A DNA stretch of 64,000 bases from Paracoccaceae bacterium (GTDB lineage Bacteria; Pseudomonadota; Alphaproteobacteria; Rhodobacterales; Rhodobacteraceae): assembly GCA_024742705.1 (NCBI GenBank), contig JANSXZ010000003.1, positions 1 through 64,000 of the forward strand. Reading direction: 5' to 3'. The translations under genes were made by a program, and so were the position numbers. A model generated the notes under the pieces. That model made no database searches. It saw only the letters and a program-made list of their open reading frames with translations, and was not told the origin of the DNA. Shown piece after piece: positions 44,655-53,345 of the stretch. The first letter of the stretch is position 1. Each line of letters starts with the position of its first letter.

Positions 44655-45446
44655 CTATTCCGCGAGGTCGGTAAAGAGGTTGTCTGTATCCTCGAAATCG
44701 AGCCGGTCATGTTCGACCGTGCCCTGATTGATGTCGCGCACCTCGACGCGGCCGTCACCATAGCCGATCACGACCGTATCACAGATATCTATGAACAGCC
44801 CGTTTTCAACCACCCCCGGCATCTGGTTCAACACCATCGCCAATTGCCGCGGGTTGCCGATGCGCGCCAGGTGCAGATCGAGGATATGGTTGCCTTCGTC
44901 GGTGACGAAAGGCGCCTCGCCATTCATCCGCAACGTGGCGGTGCGCCCCAGAACATCCATGGAAATCAGGGTTTCCTCGATCAGCGCCTGCGTGGTGCGC
45001 CAGCCAAAGGGGATCACCTCGACCGGCAGCGGAAAGGCGCCCAGCGATTCCACCTCCTTGCCGGCATCGGCGATCACCACCATTTGATCCGATGCGGTGG
45101 CGACGATCTTCTCGATCAGCAGGGCCCCGCCCCCGCCCTTGGTCAGGTTCATGTCGGCGTCGAATTCATCGGCGCCGTCGATCGTGATATCCAGCCACTT
45201 GGCCTCGTCCAGCGACACCACGTTGATGCCGACGCTGCGCGCCAGTTCGGCGGTGCGGTGCGACGTGGGCACCCCGCGGATCGAACGCAGGCCGCCCTCG
45301 CGCACCATTTCGCCCAGGCAGCGCACCAGCCACGCCGCGGTCGAACCGGTGCCCAGCCCGACGCGCATTCCGTCCTCCACAAGGTCGGCCGCACGTCGCG
45401 CGGCCACGTATTTGGCCTTGTCAATCGGCGAGAGTTCTCCTGCCAT
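44655..45446 (-). CDS. rpiA: Ribose-5-phosphate isomerase A
   Basis: A 263-residue enzyme interconverting ribose 5-phosphate and ribulose 5-phosphate in the pentose phosphate pathway. Motifs are VGLGTGSTAAWLV (29-41), DGADEFDADMNLTKGGGGAL (90-109) and KEVESLGAFPLPVEVIPFG. The residues after about 225 (DICDTVVIGYGDGRVEVRDI) form a C-terminal extension usual for the group. As first gene of the rpiA-gor-hflKC-degP run it may carry the promoter for the set; the 108-base gap upstream separates it from panE. NADPH supply through this pathway fits with neighbouring gor. Confidence 0.95.
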   Translation of the reverse strand: MAGELSPIDKAKYVAARRAADLVEDGMRVGLGTGSTAAWLVRCLGEMVREGGLRSIRGVPTSHRTAELARSVGINVVSLDEAKWLDITIDGADEFDADMNLTKGGGGALLIEKIVATASDQMVVIADAGKEVESLGAFPLPVEVIPFGWRTTQALIEETLISMDVLGRTATLRMNGEAPFVTDEGNHILDLHLARIGNPRQLAMVLNQMPGVVENGLFIDICDTVVIGYGDGRVEVRDINQGTVEHDRLDFEDTDNLFTDLAE

Positions 45447-45554
45447 GGACGCCCTCCTGAAGCTTTCGCAAGGTTATAGTGATGTTATCGCTTGGTTGCG
45501 AGACCGGAATCGCGCCGCCGGCACGCGGATTGCCCGCGCGGGCGGCGCGCGGGA

Positions 45555-46478
45555 TCACCCCCGGCCATTGTGGTGCGGCTTCAGCAACCCGTAGATCGCC
45601 GCATTCATCGGAACCGGCAGGCCGGTTTCGGCGGCCAGACGCACCACCGCGCCCGAAACCCATTCGATTTCGAGCGGGCGGCCGTGTTCCAGATCGATCG
45701 CGGTCGAGGCGCGCAGGGCCGCCGGTGCCCCATCCAGGGTTGCGGCGACGAGCGCCTCGGTGTCGTCAGGCAGGCGCACGCCACGCGCCCGGCCCAGCGC
45801 GGCGGTTTCGGCGGCCACCGCGTGGAACAGGTCCGACAACTGCGCGCTGGCGCGGATGTCGCCGACGGTACAGCGCCCGGCCGCCGTGACACCCGACAGC
45901 GCCGAGAACAGAACGAACTTCATCCAGAGATCTCTTTCGATGTCGTCGGTCCCGGGCGCTTCGGCCCCGGCCCCGGCAATGGCGGCGCGCAGCGCATCGA
46001 TGCGGGCGCTGGGCGCGCTGTCACGCTCGGCAAAGATGAAACGGTTGAACGCGCCGGTCTGGCGGATCTCGCCGGGCGCGGAAATCGTTGTCGACACCTG
46101 TGCCACGCCATTAGCAACCGTCTGCGGCGGCAGGATCTCGGCAAGACGGGCGGCTGCTTCAACACCGTTGAGAAAGGGCACCACCACCGTTTCGGGCCCC
46201 AGCATCGGCAAGGCGGCGCGCGCCGCCGCCGGCAGACCATCGCCCTTGACGCCGAAGATCACCGCATCCACGGGGCCGACCCCGGCGGTGTCGTCGGTGG
46301 CGAGCGCCGGATGCGCGGTTTCCGGGCGGCCGTCGGGCGCCACCAGCACCAGACCGCCCTTGCGGATCGCCTCCAGATGCGCGCCCCGCGCGACCGTCAC
46401 CACCTCGTGACCGGCCAGGGCCAGCCGCACGGCGAGATAGCCACCGATGCCGCCGGTGCCCAATGTTGCAATCCTCAT
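45555..46478 (-). CDS. panE: 2-Dehydropantoate 2-reductase family protein
   Basis: A 307-residue NADPH-dependent ketopantoate reductase-type enzyme. The N-terminal Rossmann motif is TLGTGGIGGYLAVRLALAGH (5-24). The catalytic Lys lies in IERDLWMKFVLFSALSGVTA (about 185-204), and the C-terminal helical domain has EIEWVSGAVVRLAAETGLPVP with the family Glu/Asn contacts. It makes pantoate for coenzyme A. Paralogues with other keto-acid substrates exist, so panE is a family call. I use the ATG at 46478, preceded by AAAAGGAG, rather than the longer frame. Confidence 0.85.
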   Translation of the reverse strand: MRIATLGTGGIGGYLAVRLALAGHEVVTVARGAHLEAIRKGGLVLVAPDGRPETAHPALATDDTAGVGPVDAVIFGVKGDGLPAAARAALPMLGPETVVVPFLNGVEAAARLAEILPPQTVANGVAQVSTTISAPGEIRQTGAFNRFIFAERDSAPSARIDALRAAIAGAGAEAPGTDDIERDLWMKFVLFSALSGVTAAGRCTVGDIRASAQLSDLFHAVAAETAALGRARGVRLPDDTEALVAATLDGAPAALRASTAIDLEHGRPLEIEWVSGAVVRLAAETGLPVPMNAAIYGLLKPHHNGRG

Positions 46479-46717
46479 TCCAGACGCTCCTTTTGCCGCT
46501 GACGCGGGCCAGCTTATACCACACAACCGGAGAGGTACATGCCAGCCGACCCCGCCAACCGACCAAAGCGCGCGCAGCCGGCCCGGACAGGTCGTTTTTG
46601 GCATATGCCGCGCAGCGGCGCGCCCTATGATGCGCCAAAGGCCGCCTGCCATGGCCCGCCCCGCGCGCGGGCACCGGCGGGCGGCGCCCAGCATCCGCCA
46701 CCAGGGAGAGCGCCGCG

Positions 46718-48091
46718 ATGTTTCTGTCCGTTTTCGACATGTTCAAGGTGGGCATCGGCCCGTCGTCCTCGCATACGATGGGCCCGATGGTGGCAGCGGC
46801 GCGGTTTCTGGACGCGATGCGCGATTCGCCCTTTACCTTCGCGGGTGTGCGGGCATCGCTGCACGGATCTCTGGCGTTTACCGGCGTCGGCCATGCCACC
46901 GACCGCGCCACGATCCTGGGCCTTGCGGGGTTTGCCCCCGACACCTTCGATGCCGATGCGGCGGCGCGGTGCCTTGCCGCGGTCCGGTCCGAGCATCTGC
47001 TGCGCCCCGCGGGCCTGCCGCCTCTTGCCTTCAACCCCGACGCCGACCTGATCTTCGATTACGAGCACGCACTGCCGGGACACGCCAACGGCATGACGCT
47101 GATGGCGCTGGACGCGCAGGGCGACGTGACGCTGCGCGAGGTGTATTATTCCGTCGGCGGCGGGTTCGTGATGACCGAGGCCGAACTGGCGGCGGGACGC
47201 GCGACCGACGATGGCGCGCCGGTGCCCTATCCATTCCGGTCGGCCGCCGAGATGCTGGACATGGCGCGGGCCTCGGGCAAATCGGTGGCCGCGATGAAAC
47301 GCGCAAACGAGGTGTCGCGGCTGGGCGCTGACCAGCTGAAGAAAGGCACCGCGCGGATCTGGCAGGTGATGAACGACTGCATCGACCGGGGCCTCACGGC
47401 CGATGGCATCCTGCCCGGCGGCCTGATGGTGCGGCGCCGGGCCCGCGGCATCCACGAGGCGCTGACCGCCGAACGCGGCATGAACCTGACCGCGCCGCAT
47501 ACGATCAACGACTGGATGAGCGTCTATGCGATGGCCGTCAACGAAGAGAACGCGGCCGGCGGGCAGGTCGTGACCGCGCCCACCAACGGGGCCGCGGGCG
47601 TGGTGCCGGCGACGCTGCGCTATTACCTCGACCATGTGCCCGGCGCCAGCCCGGCCCATGTGGAGGATTTCCTGCTGACCGCCGCGGCGATCGGCGGACT
47701 GGTCAAGTACAACGCGTCGATCTCGGGCGCCGAGGCCGGATGCCAGGCCGAAGTGGGATCGGCCGCGGCGATGGCGGCGGCGGGGCTGTGCGCGGTTCTT
47801 GGCGGAACCCCGGAACAGGTGGAAAACGCGGCGGAAATCGCCCTGGAGCACCACTTGGGCATGACCTGCGATCCGGTGCGCGGGCTGGTGCAGGTGCCCT
47901 GTATCGAGCGCAACGGACTGGGCGCGATCAAGGCCGTGTCGGCGGCTTCGCTGGCGCTGCGCGGCGACGGCACCCACCTTGTGCCGCTGGACGCCTGCAT
48001 CGAGACGATGCGCCAGACCGGCGTGGACATGAGCGAGAAATACAAGGAGACATCGCTGGGCGGCCTGGCGGTGAACGTGCCCAACTGTTGA
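46718..48091 (+). CDS. sdaA: L-serine ammonia-lyase, iron-sulfur type
   Basis: A 457-residue single-chain L-serine dehydratase that converts serine to pyruvate and ammonia in the cytosol. The N-terminal beta domain (about 1-160) begins [20 protein letters not shown], the hallmark of the family. The alpha domain (about 185-455) holds [17 protein letters not shown], and three Cys, in [20 protein letters not shown] and QVPCIERNG, ligate the oxygen-labile 4Fe-4S cluster. The start follows GGGAGAGCGCCGCG. The 240-base leader shows no riboswitch I recognise. The gene is convergent with tig. Confidence 0.95.
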   Translation: MFLSVFDMFKVGIGPSSSHTMGPMVAAARFLDAMRDSPFTFAGVRASLHGSLAFTGVGHATDRATILGLAGFAPDTFDADAAARCLAAVRSEHLLRPAGLPPLAFNPDADLIFDYEHALPGHANGMTLMALDAQGDVTLREVYYSVGGGFVMTEAELAAGRATDDGAPVPYPFRSAAEMLDMARASGKSVAAMKRANEVSRLGADQLKKGTARIWQVMNDCIDRGLTADGILPGGLMVRRRARGIHEALTAERGMNLTAPHTINDWMSVYAMAVNEENAAGGQVVTAPTNGAAGVVPATLRYYLDHVPGASPAHVEDFLLTAAAIGGLVKYNASISGAEAGCQAEVGSAAAMAAAGLCAVLGGTPEQVENAAEIALEHHLGMTCDPVRGLVQVPCIERNGLGAIKAVSAASLALRGDGTHLVPLDACIETMRQTGVDMSEKYKETSLGGLAVNVPNC

Positions 48092-48113
48092 TGGTGTGCG
48101 GGAGGCCCCGGCA

Positions 48114-48149
48114 GGAGCCTCCGGCGGGAGTTTATCCGGCAAGATGAAG
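48114..48149 (+). repeat. Intergenic repeat copy B
   Basis: GGAGCCTCCGGCGGGAGTTT continues ATCCGGCAAGATGAAG. Copy A at 27716 (opposite strand) is nearly identical, including the AAGATGAAG end. It lies 22 bases after the sdaA stop, in sdaA orientation, within a convergent gap. Confidence 0.7.
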
Positions 48150-48157
48150 GCGCGCCG

Positions 48158-48182
48158 GCGCCCCGCGCTTCGGGCGGGGCGC
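48158..48182. terminator. Hairpin between sdaA and tig
   Basis: GCGCCCCGC (48158-48166) pairs with GCGGGGCGC (48174-48182) around a seven-base loop. It sits in the short gap between convergent sdaA and tig, just past repeat copy B. Neither side has a T-run, so it may act in both directions only weakly or with Rho. Confidence 0.6.
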
Positions 48183-48190
48183 GACCGGGA

Positions 48191-49522
48191 TCATTCGTCC
48201 TCGAGCGCTTCGACGGCCTTTTGCAGATCGTCCTTGGTGACCTCTTTTTCGGAGACCTGGGCGAGTTCGAAGATATAGTCGATGACCTTGTCTTCGAAAA
48301 TCGGGGCGCGCATCTGCTGTTGCATCTGCTGGTTCTGCTGAACGAATTCGAAGAACTGGCGTTCCTGGCCGGGGTACTGGCGGGCCTGGTTCATGATCGC
48401 CTGGGTCATTTCAGCGTCGGACACGCTGACTTCGGCCTTCTGCCCGAGTTCGGCCAGCAAGAGGCCGAGACGCACCCGGCGGTTGGCCAGGGTGGTGTGT
48501 TCTTCGGTGGTTTCGATTTCGGGGTGGTCGTGGCCCTGCACGTCGGGATTGTCTTCGTGCCACAGCTGGTGTGCGATCTGTCCGGCCTCGGCCTCGACCA
48601 GGCTGGGCGGCAGATCGAAGGCGACCATCGTGTCGAGCGCATCGAGGAGCGCGCGCTTCATCACCGCGCGGCTGGCGCCGGCGTATTCCGCTTCGAGACG
48701 TTCGCCGATCTGGGCCTTGAGCGCGTTGAGATCCTCGGCGCCGAACTTCTTGGCGAGTTCGTCATCGAGTTCGGCCGCCACAGGCTCCTTGACCTCCTTG
48801 ATCGTGCAATCGAAGGTCGCTTCCTTGCCGGCCAGGTGGTCGGCCTGGTAGTCGTCGGGGAACGAGACCGTCACGGCCTTTTCGGTGCCGGCGGTGACGC
48901 CAACAAGCTGCTCTTCAAAGCCGGGGATGAAGGAATTGGAGCCCAGCACCAGCGGGTAATCCTCGGCGGCGCCGCCTTCGAAGGCTTCGCCATCGACCTT
49001 GCCGACGAAATCCATCACCACCTGGTCGCCGTCCTGCGCCGCCGCGCCGTCTTCGCGGGCGCGGAAATCCTGGGCGGTTTCCGCCAGGTTGGCCAGTGCC
49101 TCATCGATTTCGGCTTCGCCGGCCTTCACCACCATTTTCTCGAGCGCGATGCCGCCGAGATCGAGTTCGGGAATCTCGGGCAGTGCCTCGTAGGTCATCT
49201 CAACCTGGACGTCCTCGCCGGGCTTCCAGTCGTCGTTGGTCATCTTGACCTCGGGCTGCATGGCAGGACGGTCGCCGCTGGCTTCGAAGTGCTGCGACAT
49301 GGCGCCGTCGATGCTCTCTTGCATGACTTCGCCCATCAGGCGCTGGCCGAACTGCTTTTTCAGCAGCGGCATCGGCACCTTGCCCTTGCGAAAGCCCTTC
49401 ATCTCGACTTCGGGCTGCGCCTCGCGCAGTTTCTCGTTGACCTTTTCGTCAAGTTCCGCGGCCGTAACGGTGATCGCGTAGCTGCGCTTGAGGCCTTCGT
49501 TCAGCGTCTCGGTGACCTGCAT
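48191..49522 (-). CDS. tig: Trigger factor, ribosome-associated chaperone and prolyl isomerase
   Basis: A 443-residue chaperone that meets nascent chains at the ribosome exit. The N-terminal ribosome-binding domain carries the signature [17 protein letters not shown] (43-59). The PPIase domain (about 150-240) includes [20 protein letters not shown] and [15 protein letters not shown], and the remainder is the helical chaperone domain, with a Gln-rich end ([12 protein letters not shown]). The ATG at 49522 follows AAAGGGACACGTCG. The leader contains a terminator-like hairpin 77 bases upstream. Confidence 0.95.
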   Translation of the reverse strand: MQVTETLNEGLKRSYAITVTAAELDEKVNEKLREAQPEVEMKGFRKGKVPMPLLKKQFGQRLMGEVMQESIDGAMSQHFEASGDRPAMQPEVKMTNDDWKPGEDVQVEMTYEALPEIPELDLGGIALEKMVVKAGEAEIDEALANLAETAQDFRAREDGAAAQDGDQVVMDFVGKVDGEAFEGGAAEDYPLVLGSNSFIPGFEEQLVGVTAGTEKAVTVSFPDDYQADHLAGKEATFDCTIKEVKEPVAAELDDELAKKFGAEDLNALKAQIGERLEAEYAGASRAVMKRALLDALDTMVAFDLPPSLVEAEAGQIAHQLWHEDNPDVQGHDHPEIETTEEHTTLANRRVRLGLLLAELGQKAEVSVSDAEMTQAIMNQARQYPGQERQFFEFVQQNQQMQQQMRAPIFEDKVIDYIFELAQVSEKEVTKDDLQKAVEALEDE

Positions 49523-49587
49523 CGACGTGTCCCTTTTCAGATCGCGGTGGCGTTCGTCGGGCCGGCAGGCCCGGCGCCCCGCAGAGG

Positions 49588-49619
49588 CAAAAAACAAGCG
49601 CCCGCAGACTGTGCGGGCG
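49588..49619 (-). promoter_or_regulatory. Terminator-like hairpin in the tig leader
   Basis: On the minus strand CGCCCGCA and TGCGGGCG form a perfect 8-bp stem around the loop CAGTC, followed by CTTG and six T. It reads in the direction of tig and ends about 66 bases before the start codon. The neighbouring upstream gene is divergent, so there is no upstream transcript on this strand for it to close. It could be an attenuator, the 3' end of a small RNA, or a leader structure. Confidence 0.6.
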
Positions 49620-49755
49620 AAATTTCATGCCTCGTAACAAAAGCCCCGAACCACTGCCAGTGGAAAATGCGCGCCCGGACGCCAATTCGCGCGGCCCGAT
49701 CGGCGGGCCGGCGCCGCACCGGTGGCAGGCGCCGGCGCAGCCGCCGGTGTGACGA

Positions 49756-49778
49756 AAATCACAGGTTTTCCGTGATTT
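49756..49778. promoter_or_regulatory. Inverted repeat in the tig / GT2 divergent region
   Basis: AAATCAC (49756-49762) and GTGATTT (49772-49778) form a 7-bp inverted repeat with a 9-base spacer, followed by an extra GTGATCAAAC. It is centred about 245 bases upstream of the tig start and 203 upstream of the GT2 start. An operator for a dimeric regulator is possible; there is no adjacent regulator gene. Confidence 0.4.
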
Positions 49779-49969
49779 GGTGATCAAACGGGCACAGTTG
49801 CCCACAACCTTGAACCCTGGCTGGCGATCCCGGCTATTCCGGTGGCCCTGAAGGCGGGCGTGCCGTAAACCTGATCCAGGGCCGCGCCATCGGCGGGTTG
49901 CCTTTCGCCGCGGTCAGACCGCCGGCGAGCCGCCGCGTGACGCATGGAGCCCAGACGACGAGTGGAGCA

Positions 49970-50977
49970 ATGCCCGAGCCTCTGACCCCGACAGCCCCTC
50001 TGGTGTCCATCGTGGTGCCCTGTTTCAACGAACAGGACGTGATCGCGGCCACGTTCGCGCGGCTTGAGGACATGGCCGCGCGGACCCCGCCCTACCGGTT
50101 CGAGTTCGTGCTGGTCGACGATGGCAGCCGCGACGACACGCTGGCGTTGCTGCGGGCGCAGGCCAGGCGCGACGACCGGGTGCGGGTGATCGGCCTGGCG
50201 CGCAATTTCGGGCACCAGATCGCCGCCACCGCCGGCATCGACGCGGCGGCGGGCGATTGCGTGGTGCTTCTGGACGCCGATCTGCAGGATCCGCCCGAGG
50301 TGATCGCCGCCATGCTGGAGAAGTGGCGCGAGGGCCATGACGTTGTGTATGGCACGCGCATCAACCGGCATGGCGAGACCGCGTTCAAACGCTGGTCGGC
50401 CAAGTTGTTCTACCGGGTGCTGAACCGGCTGTCGGATGTGGATATCCCGCTGGACACTGGCGATTTCCGCCTGATGAGCCGGCCTGTCGTCGAGGTTCTG
50501 AAGGCGATGCCCGAGCGCCACCGGTTCCTGCGCGGCATGGTGGCCTGGGCCGGGTTCCGGCAGATCGGCCTGCCCTACGAACGCGCGCCGCGGCATGGCG
50601 GCACGTCGAAGTACCCGCTGCGCAAGATGCTGCGCTTTGCCGCCGACGGGATCCTTTCGTTTTCGTCGCGGCCGCTGAAGATCGCCACCGGGCTGGGGAT
50701 GATCGCATCGGCGCTGGGGCTGTTGGGAATCGTCTATGCGTTGTTCATGCGGGTGTTTTCATCGGAATGGGTGGAAGGCTGGACCGCGCTGATGATCGCC
50801 GTGCTGTTCATGGGCGGGGTCCAGTTGATATCGGTGGGGGTGATGGGGGCCTATATCGGGCGGCTCTACGAGGAATCGAAACGGCGCCCGCTTTACGTGG
50901 TGGCCGAACGGATCGGCGGGCCGGTGCCGCAGGACCTGCCCGGCGCGGGCACCCGCCTTGACGGGGGCGCGGCGTGA
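49970..50977 (+). CDS. GT2 polyprenyl-phosphate glycosyltransferase (GtrB/ArnC/DPM1-like)
   Basis: A 335-residue enzyme that probably transfers a sugar from a nucleotide donor to undecaprenyl phosphate on the cytosolic face. The GT-A domain (about 10-235) has VSIVVPCFNEQDVI, VLVDDGSRDDT and the metal-binding DADLQDPPEV. Two C-terminal membrane helices follow (about 243-270 and 280-305) with a basic YEESKRRPLY tail. That layout is that of GtrB, ArnC and bacterial DPM1 homologues. I use the ATG at 49970 (GTGGAGCA upstream), since earlier in-frame codons encode unrelated residues. Its stop overlaps the next start (GTGA), the first of three overlaps in a four-gene cluster. Confidence 0.88.
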   Translation: MPEPLTPTAPLVSIVVPCFNEQDVIAATFARLEDMAARTPPYRFEFVLVDDGSRDDTLALLRAQARRDDRVRVIGLARNFGHQIAATAGIDAAAGDCVVLLDADLQDPPEVIAAMLEKWREGHDVVYGTRINRHGETAFKRWSAKLFYRVLNRLSDVDIPLDTGDFRLMSRPVVEVLKAMPERHRFLRGMVAWAGFRQIGLPYERAPRHGGTSKYPLRKMLRFAADGILSFSSRPLKIATGLGMIASALGLLGIVYALFMRVFSSEWVEGWTALMIAVLFMGGVQLISVGVMGAYIGRLYEESKRRPLYVVAERIGGPVPQDLPGAGTRLDGGAA

Positions 50978-51981
50978 TCGGGCGACGCGCGGCGCGCGCG
51001 GCGCTGGGGCTGGCGGTTTCGGGTGGGTTTGTCTGGCTGATCCTGCGGGCGGTGCCGATGCCGGACCTGGCGGCGGCGCTGGGGTCGGCGCGCCCGGCAT
51101 GGATCGCCGCCGCTTGCGGATGTTTCGCGTTGGGATACAGCTGTCGCATCCTGCGCTGGCGGCAGATGCTGCGGGCCGAGGGCGCGCAGGTGTCGTTCGG
51201 GCGCGCGGCGGTGCCGTTCATGGCTTCGGTGGCGGCCAACAACGTGCTGCCTTTCCGCGCCGGCGACGTGTTGCGGGCCTTTGGCTTTTCCGCCTGGCTG
51301 GGCGCGCGGTCGTCTGGTGTGGTGGCGACGCTGCTGGTCGAGCGGCTTCTGGACATGCTGGCGCTGCTGTTGGCGCTGGGCCTTGCGCTGCTCTGGCTGG
51401 ATCTGGGCGGGACCGATGCGCAACGGTTGCTGGGCCTTGGATCGGGCGCGCTGATCGCGCTGGCGGCTGTGATCGTGGCGATGCTGGTGGCGCCGCGCCT
51501 GTTCGAGGCGCCGGTGACACGGGCGATCGTGCGGCTGACCGCGGGGCGCGGCGATCTGGCCGCGCGGGCCTCGGCGGCGATGGCCAACCTGTTCCGGGTG
51601 ATGCGCGCGGTCACCGGCGGGGCGCGGGCGCTTGCGCTGCTGGGCTGGAGCGCGCTGGCCTGGGCCGCCGAGGCCGGCGTGTTCTATTGCGTGGCGCGGT
51701 CCTTGCCTGCGATGACGGTTCCGGATGCTGCATGGCTGGCGATGCCGGTGGGCACACTGTCGACGCTGCTGCCATCGACGCCAGGCTACATCGGCACGTT
51801 CCACTACTTCGTGATCCAGGCGGCCCAGATACCCGGCAATCCGGCGGCGGCGGCGGCGGGTTTCGCGGTGCTGTCCCATCTGGTGCTCTGGCTGTCGGCG
51901 ACGGCGGTGGGCGGGGTGTGCTTCGGCATCTTCGTTTTGTGGCGCGCGCGGCCGGACGCCCGCCGGGAGGTGACCGAATGA
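50974..51981 (+). CDS. UPF0104 / LPG-synthase-like integral membrane protein (candidate flippase)
   Basis: A 335-residue membrane protein with about eight hydrophobic helices. The pattern SCRILRWRQMLRAEG, then ASVAANNVLPFRAGDVLRAF and later PSTPGYIGTFHYFVI, is that of the UPF0104/lysylphosphatidylglycerol-synthase transmembrane family. Stand-alone members next to glycosyltransferases are thought to move lipid-linked sugars or to act on lipids; the activity is rarely shown. It begins with GTG inside the TGA of the GT2 gene and ends in ATGA overlap with the flavoprotein gene, so the cluster is strongly coupled. Confidence 0.82.
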   Translation: MIGRRAARAALGLAVSGGFVWLILRAVPMPDLAAALGSARPAWIAAACGCFALGYSCRILRWRQMLRAEGAQVSFGRAAVPFMASVAANNVLPFRAGDVLRAFGFSAWLGARSSGVVATLLVERLLDMLALLLALGLALLWLDLGGTDAQRLLGLGSGALIALAAVIVAMLVAPRLFEAPVTRAIVRLTAGRGDLAARASAAMANLFRVMRAVTGGARALALLGWSALAWAAEAGVFYCVARSLPAMTVPDAAWLAMPVGTLSTLLPSTPGYIGTFHYFVIQAAQIPGNPAAAAAGFAVLSHLVLWLSATAVGGVCFGIFVLWRARPDARREVTE

Positions 51982-53345
51982 CAGCCACGCCCCAACCTTC
52001 GGCCATAGTCATCGGTGCCGGTTTCGCCGGCCTTTCCGCCGCCTATGAACTGGCGCGCGCCGGCCACGCGGTGACGGTTCTCGAGGCTTCGGACACGGTG
52101 GGGGGCCTGGCCGGTGCCTTTGAAACCGGCGGCGAGCGGCTGGACCGGTTCTATCATCACTGGTTCACCAACGATCTCGAGGTGATGGACCTGATCGCCG
52201 AGCTGGGGCTGCGCGACCAGGTGATCGTGAACCCCACAAACACCGGGCTGTACTTTGCCAACACGATCTTCCGGCTGTCGCGCCCGATCGACCTGTTGCG
52301 GTTCAGCCCGTTGCCGATGCGCGACCGGATCCGGCTGGGCCTGCTGGCGCTGCGGGCGCGGCGGGTGCGCGACTGGCGGGCGCTGGAACACCGCAGCGCC
52401 GCGGACTGGCTGCGCGAACTGGGCGGCGAAAATGTCTTTCGCGTGGTTTGGGAGCCGCTGTTGCAGGGCAAGTTCGGCCCCTATGCCGATCGCATCTCGG
52501 CGGTGTGGTTCTGGAACAAGCTCAAACTGCGCGGCGGCAGCCGGGGCAAGCGCGGCGAAGAACGCCTGGCCTATCTCGAAGGCAGCTTTGCGCGGCTGGC
52601 CGAAACGCTGGCCGATGCCATCCGCGGGGCCGACGGCACGATCCGCACCGCGGCGCCGGTGGAACAGATGTGGCGCGACGACGACGGGCGCTGGACCTGC
52701 CGCACCGCCGAGGGCACCGAGGTGACAGCCGACCGCGTGATCGCCACACCGGCCCTGCCGCTGATCGCCGGGATGATCGAAGACTGGGCAGACCCGGCCT
52801 ATATGAAGGCGCTGCGGCGCATTGATTATCTGGCCAACGTGTGCCTGGTGCTGCAACTCGACCGGTCGCTGTCGTCGACCTACTGGCTGAACGTGAACGA
52901 CCCCGGATTTCCCTTCGTCGGCGTGATCGAACACACCAACTTCCACGGAGCCGAACACTACGACGGCCAGCATGTGGTGTACCTGTCGAAGTACCTTCCG
53001 CATACCGATGCGCTTTATACGATGGACGACGATGCGGTGCTGGATTTCGCCATGCCGCATCTGCAACGGATGTTTCCGGATTTCCGGCCCGAATGGATCA
53101 CCCGCCACCACGTCTGGCGTGCGCGCTGGTCGCAACCGATCGTCGAGCCGGGCTACAGCGCGCTGATCCCCGACGCCGACACACCGCACGCCGGGCTGCA
53201 CATCTGTTCGATGGCGCAGATCTATCCCGAGGATCGCGGCACCAACTATGCCATCCGCGAGGGCCGTGCCATAGGCCGGCGGCTGGCCGCCGAAACCGCC
53301 GCCAACCCGCCACGAACCGGAGATCGCAATGCCCGCCGCCCGTAG
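51978..53345 (+). CDS. FAD-dependent oxidoreductase of a glycan cluster
   Basis: A 455-residue flavoprotein. The N-terminal FAD motif is IVIGAGFAGLSAAYELARAG (10-29), followed by VLEASDTVGGLAGAF and RLDRFYHHWFTNDLEVM. The late element with GTNYAIREGRAIGRRLA matches the end of amine-oxidase-like or UDP-galactopyranose-mutase-like proteins. Members adjacent to polyprenyl-phosphate glycosyltransferases occur in several phyla, but their reaction is not known. A sugar oxidation or ring rearrangement is my inference from the context. Start by ATGA overlap, with GGAGGTGACCGA upstream. Confidence 0.82.
   Translation: MTATPQPSAIVIGAGFAGLSAAYELARAGHAVTVLEASDTVGGLAGAFETGGERLDRFYHHWFTNDLEVMDLIAELGLRDQVIVNPTNTGLYFANTIFRLSRPIDLLRFSPLPMRDRIRLGLLALRARRVRDWRALEHRSAADWLRELGGENVFRVVWEPLLQGKFGPYADRISAVWFWNKLKLRGGSRGKRGEERLAYLEGSFARLAETLADAIRGADGTIRTAAPVEQMWRDDDGRWTCRTAEGTEVTADRVIATPALPLIAGMIEDWADPAYMKALRRIDYLANVCLVLQLDRSLSSTYWLNVNDPGFPFVGVIEHTNFHGAEHYDGQHVVYLSKYLPHTDALYTMDDDAVLDFAMPHLQRMFPDFRPEWITRHHVWRARWSQPIVEPGYSALIPDADTPHAGLHICSMAQIYPEDRGTNYAIREGRAIGRRLAAETAANPPRTGDRNARRP

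Larger units (their letters stand above)
49523..49969. other. 447-base divergent intergenic region between tig and the glycan cluster
   Basis: No protein gene is supported here. From left to right it holds the tig ribosome-binding site, the terminator-like hairpin (49588-49619), a stretch with TTTTGTTACGAGGCATGAAAT on the minus strand that could contain the tig promoter, and a 7-bp inverted repeat AAATCAC/GTGATTT (49756-49778). The final 170 bases lead into the GT2 gene and show GC-rich sequence without obvious -35/-10 pairs. A small RNA could be encoded on the minus strand upstream of the hairpin. Confidence 0.6.

Noticed and set aside
46539-46717. Open frame starting after GGAGAGGTAC upstream of sdaA, as a leader peptide
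   Set aside because: The frame continues deep into sdaA in another register and the peptide is Arg/Pro/Ala rich, as expected for a shadow frame in GC-rich DNA.
46479-46717. Glycine or other riboswitch upstream of sdaA
   Set aside because: No conserved aptamer elements were recognised in this 240-base GC-rich leader.
50958-51977. Alternative frame through the UPF0104 gene that joins the FAD oxidoreductase frame
   Set aside because: It is Gly/Arg/Ala-rich without homology, while the overlapping frame encodes a clear membrane protein; the FAD protein begins at 51978.
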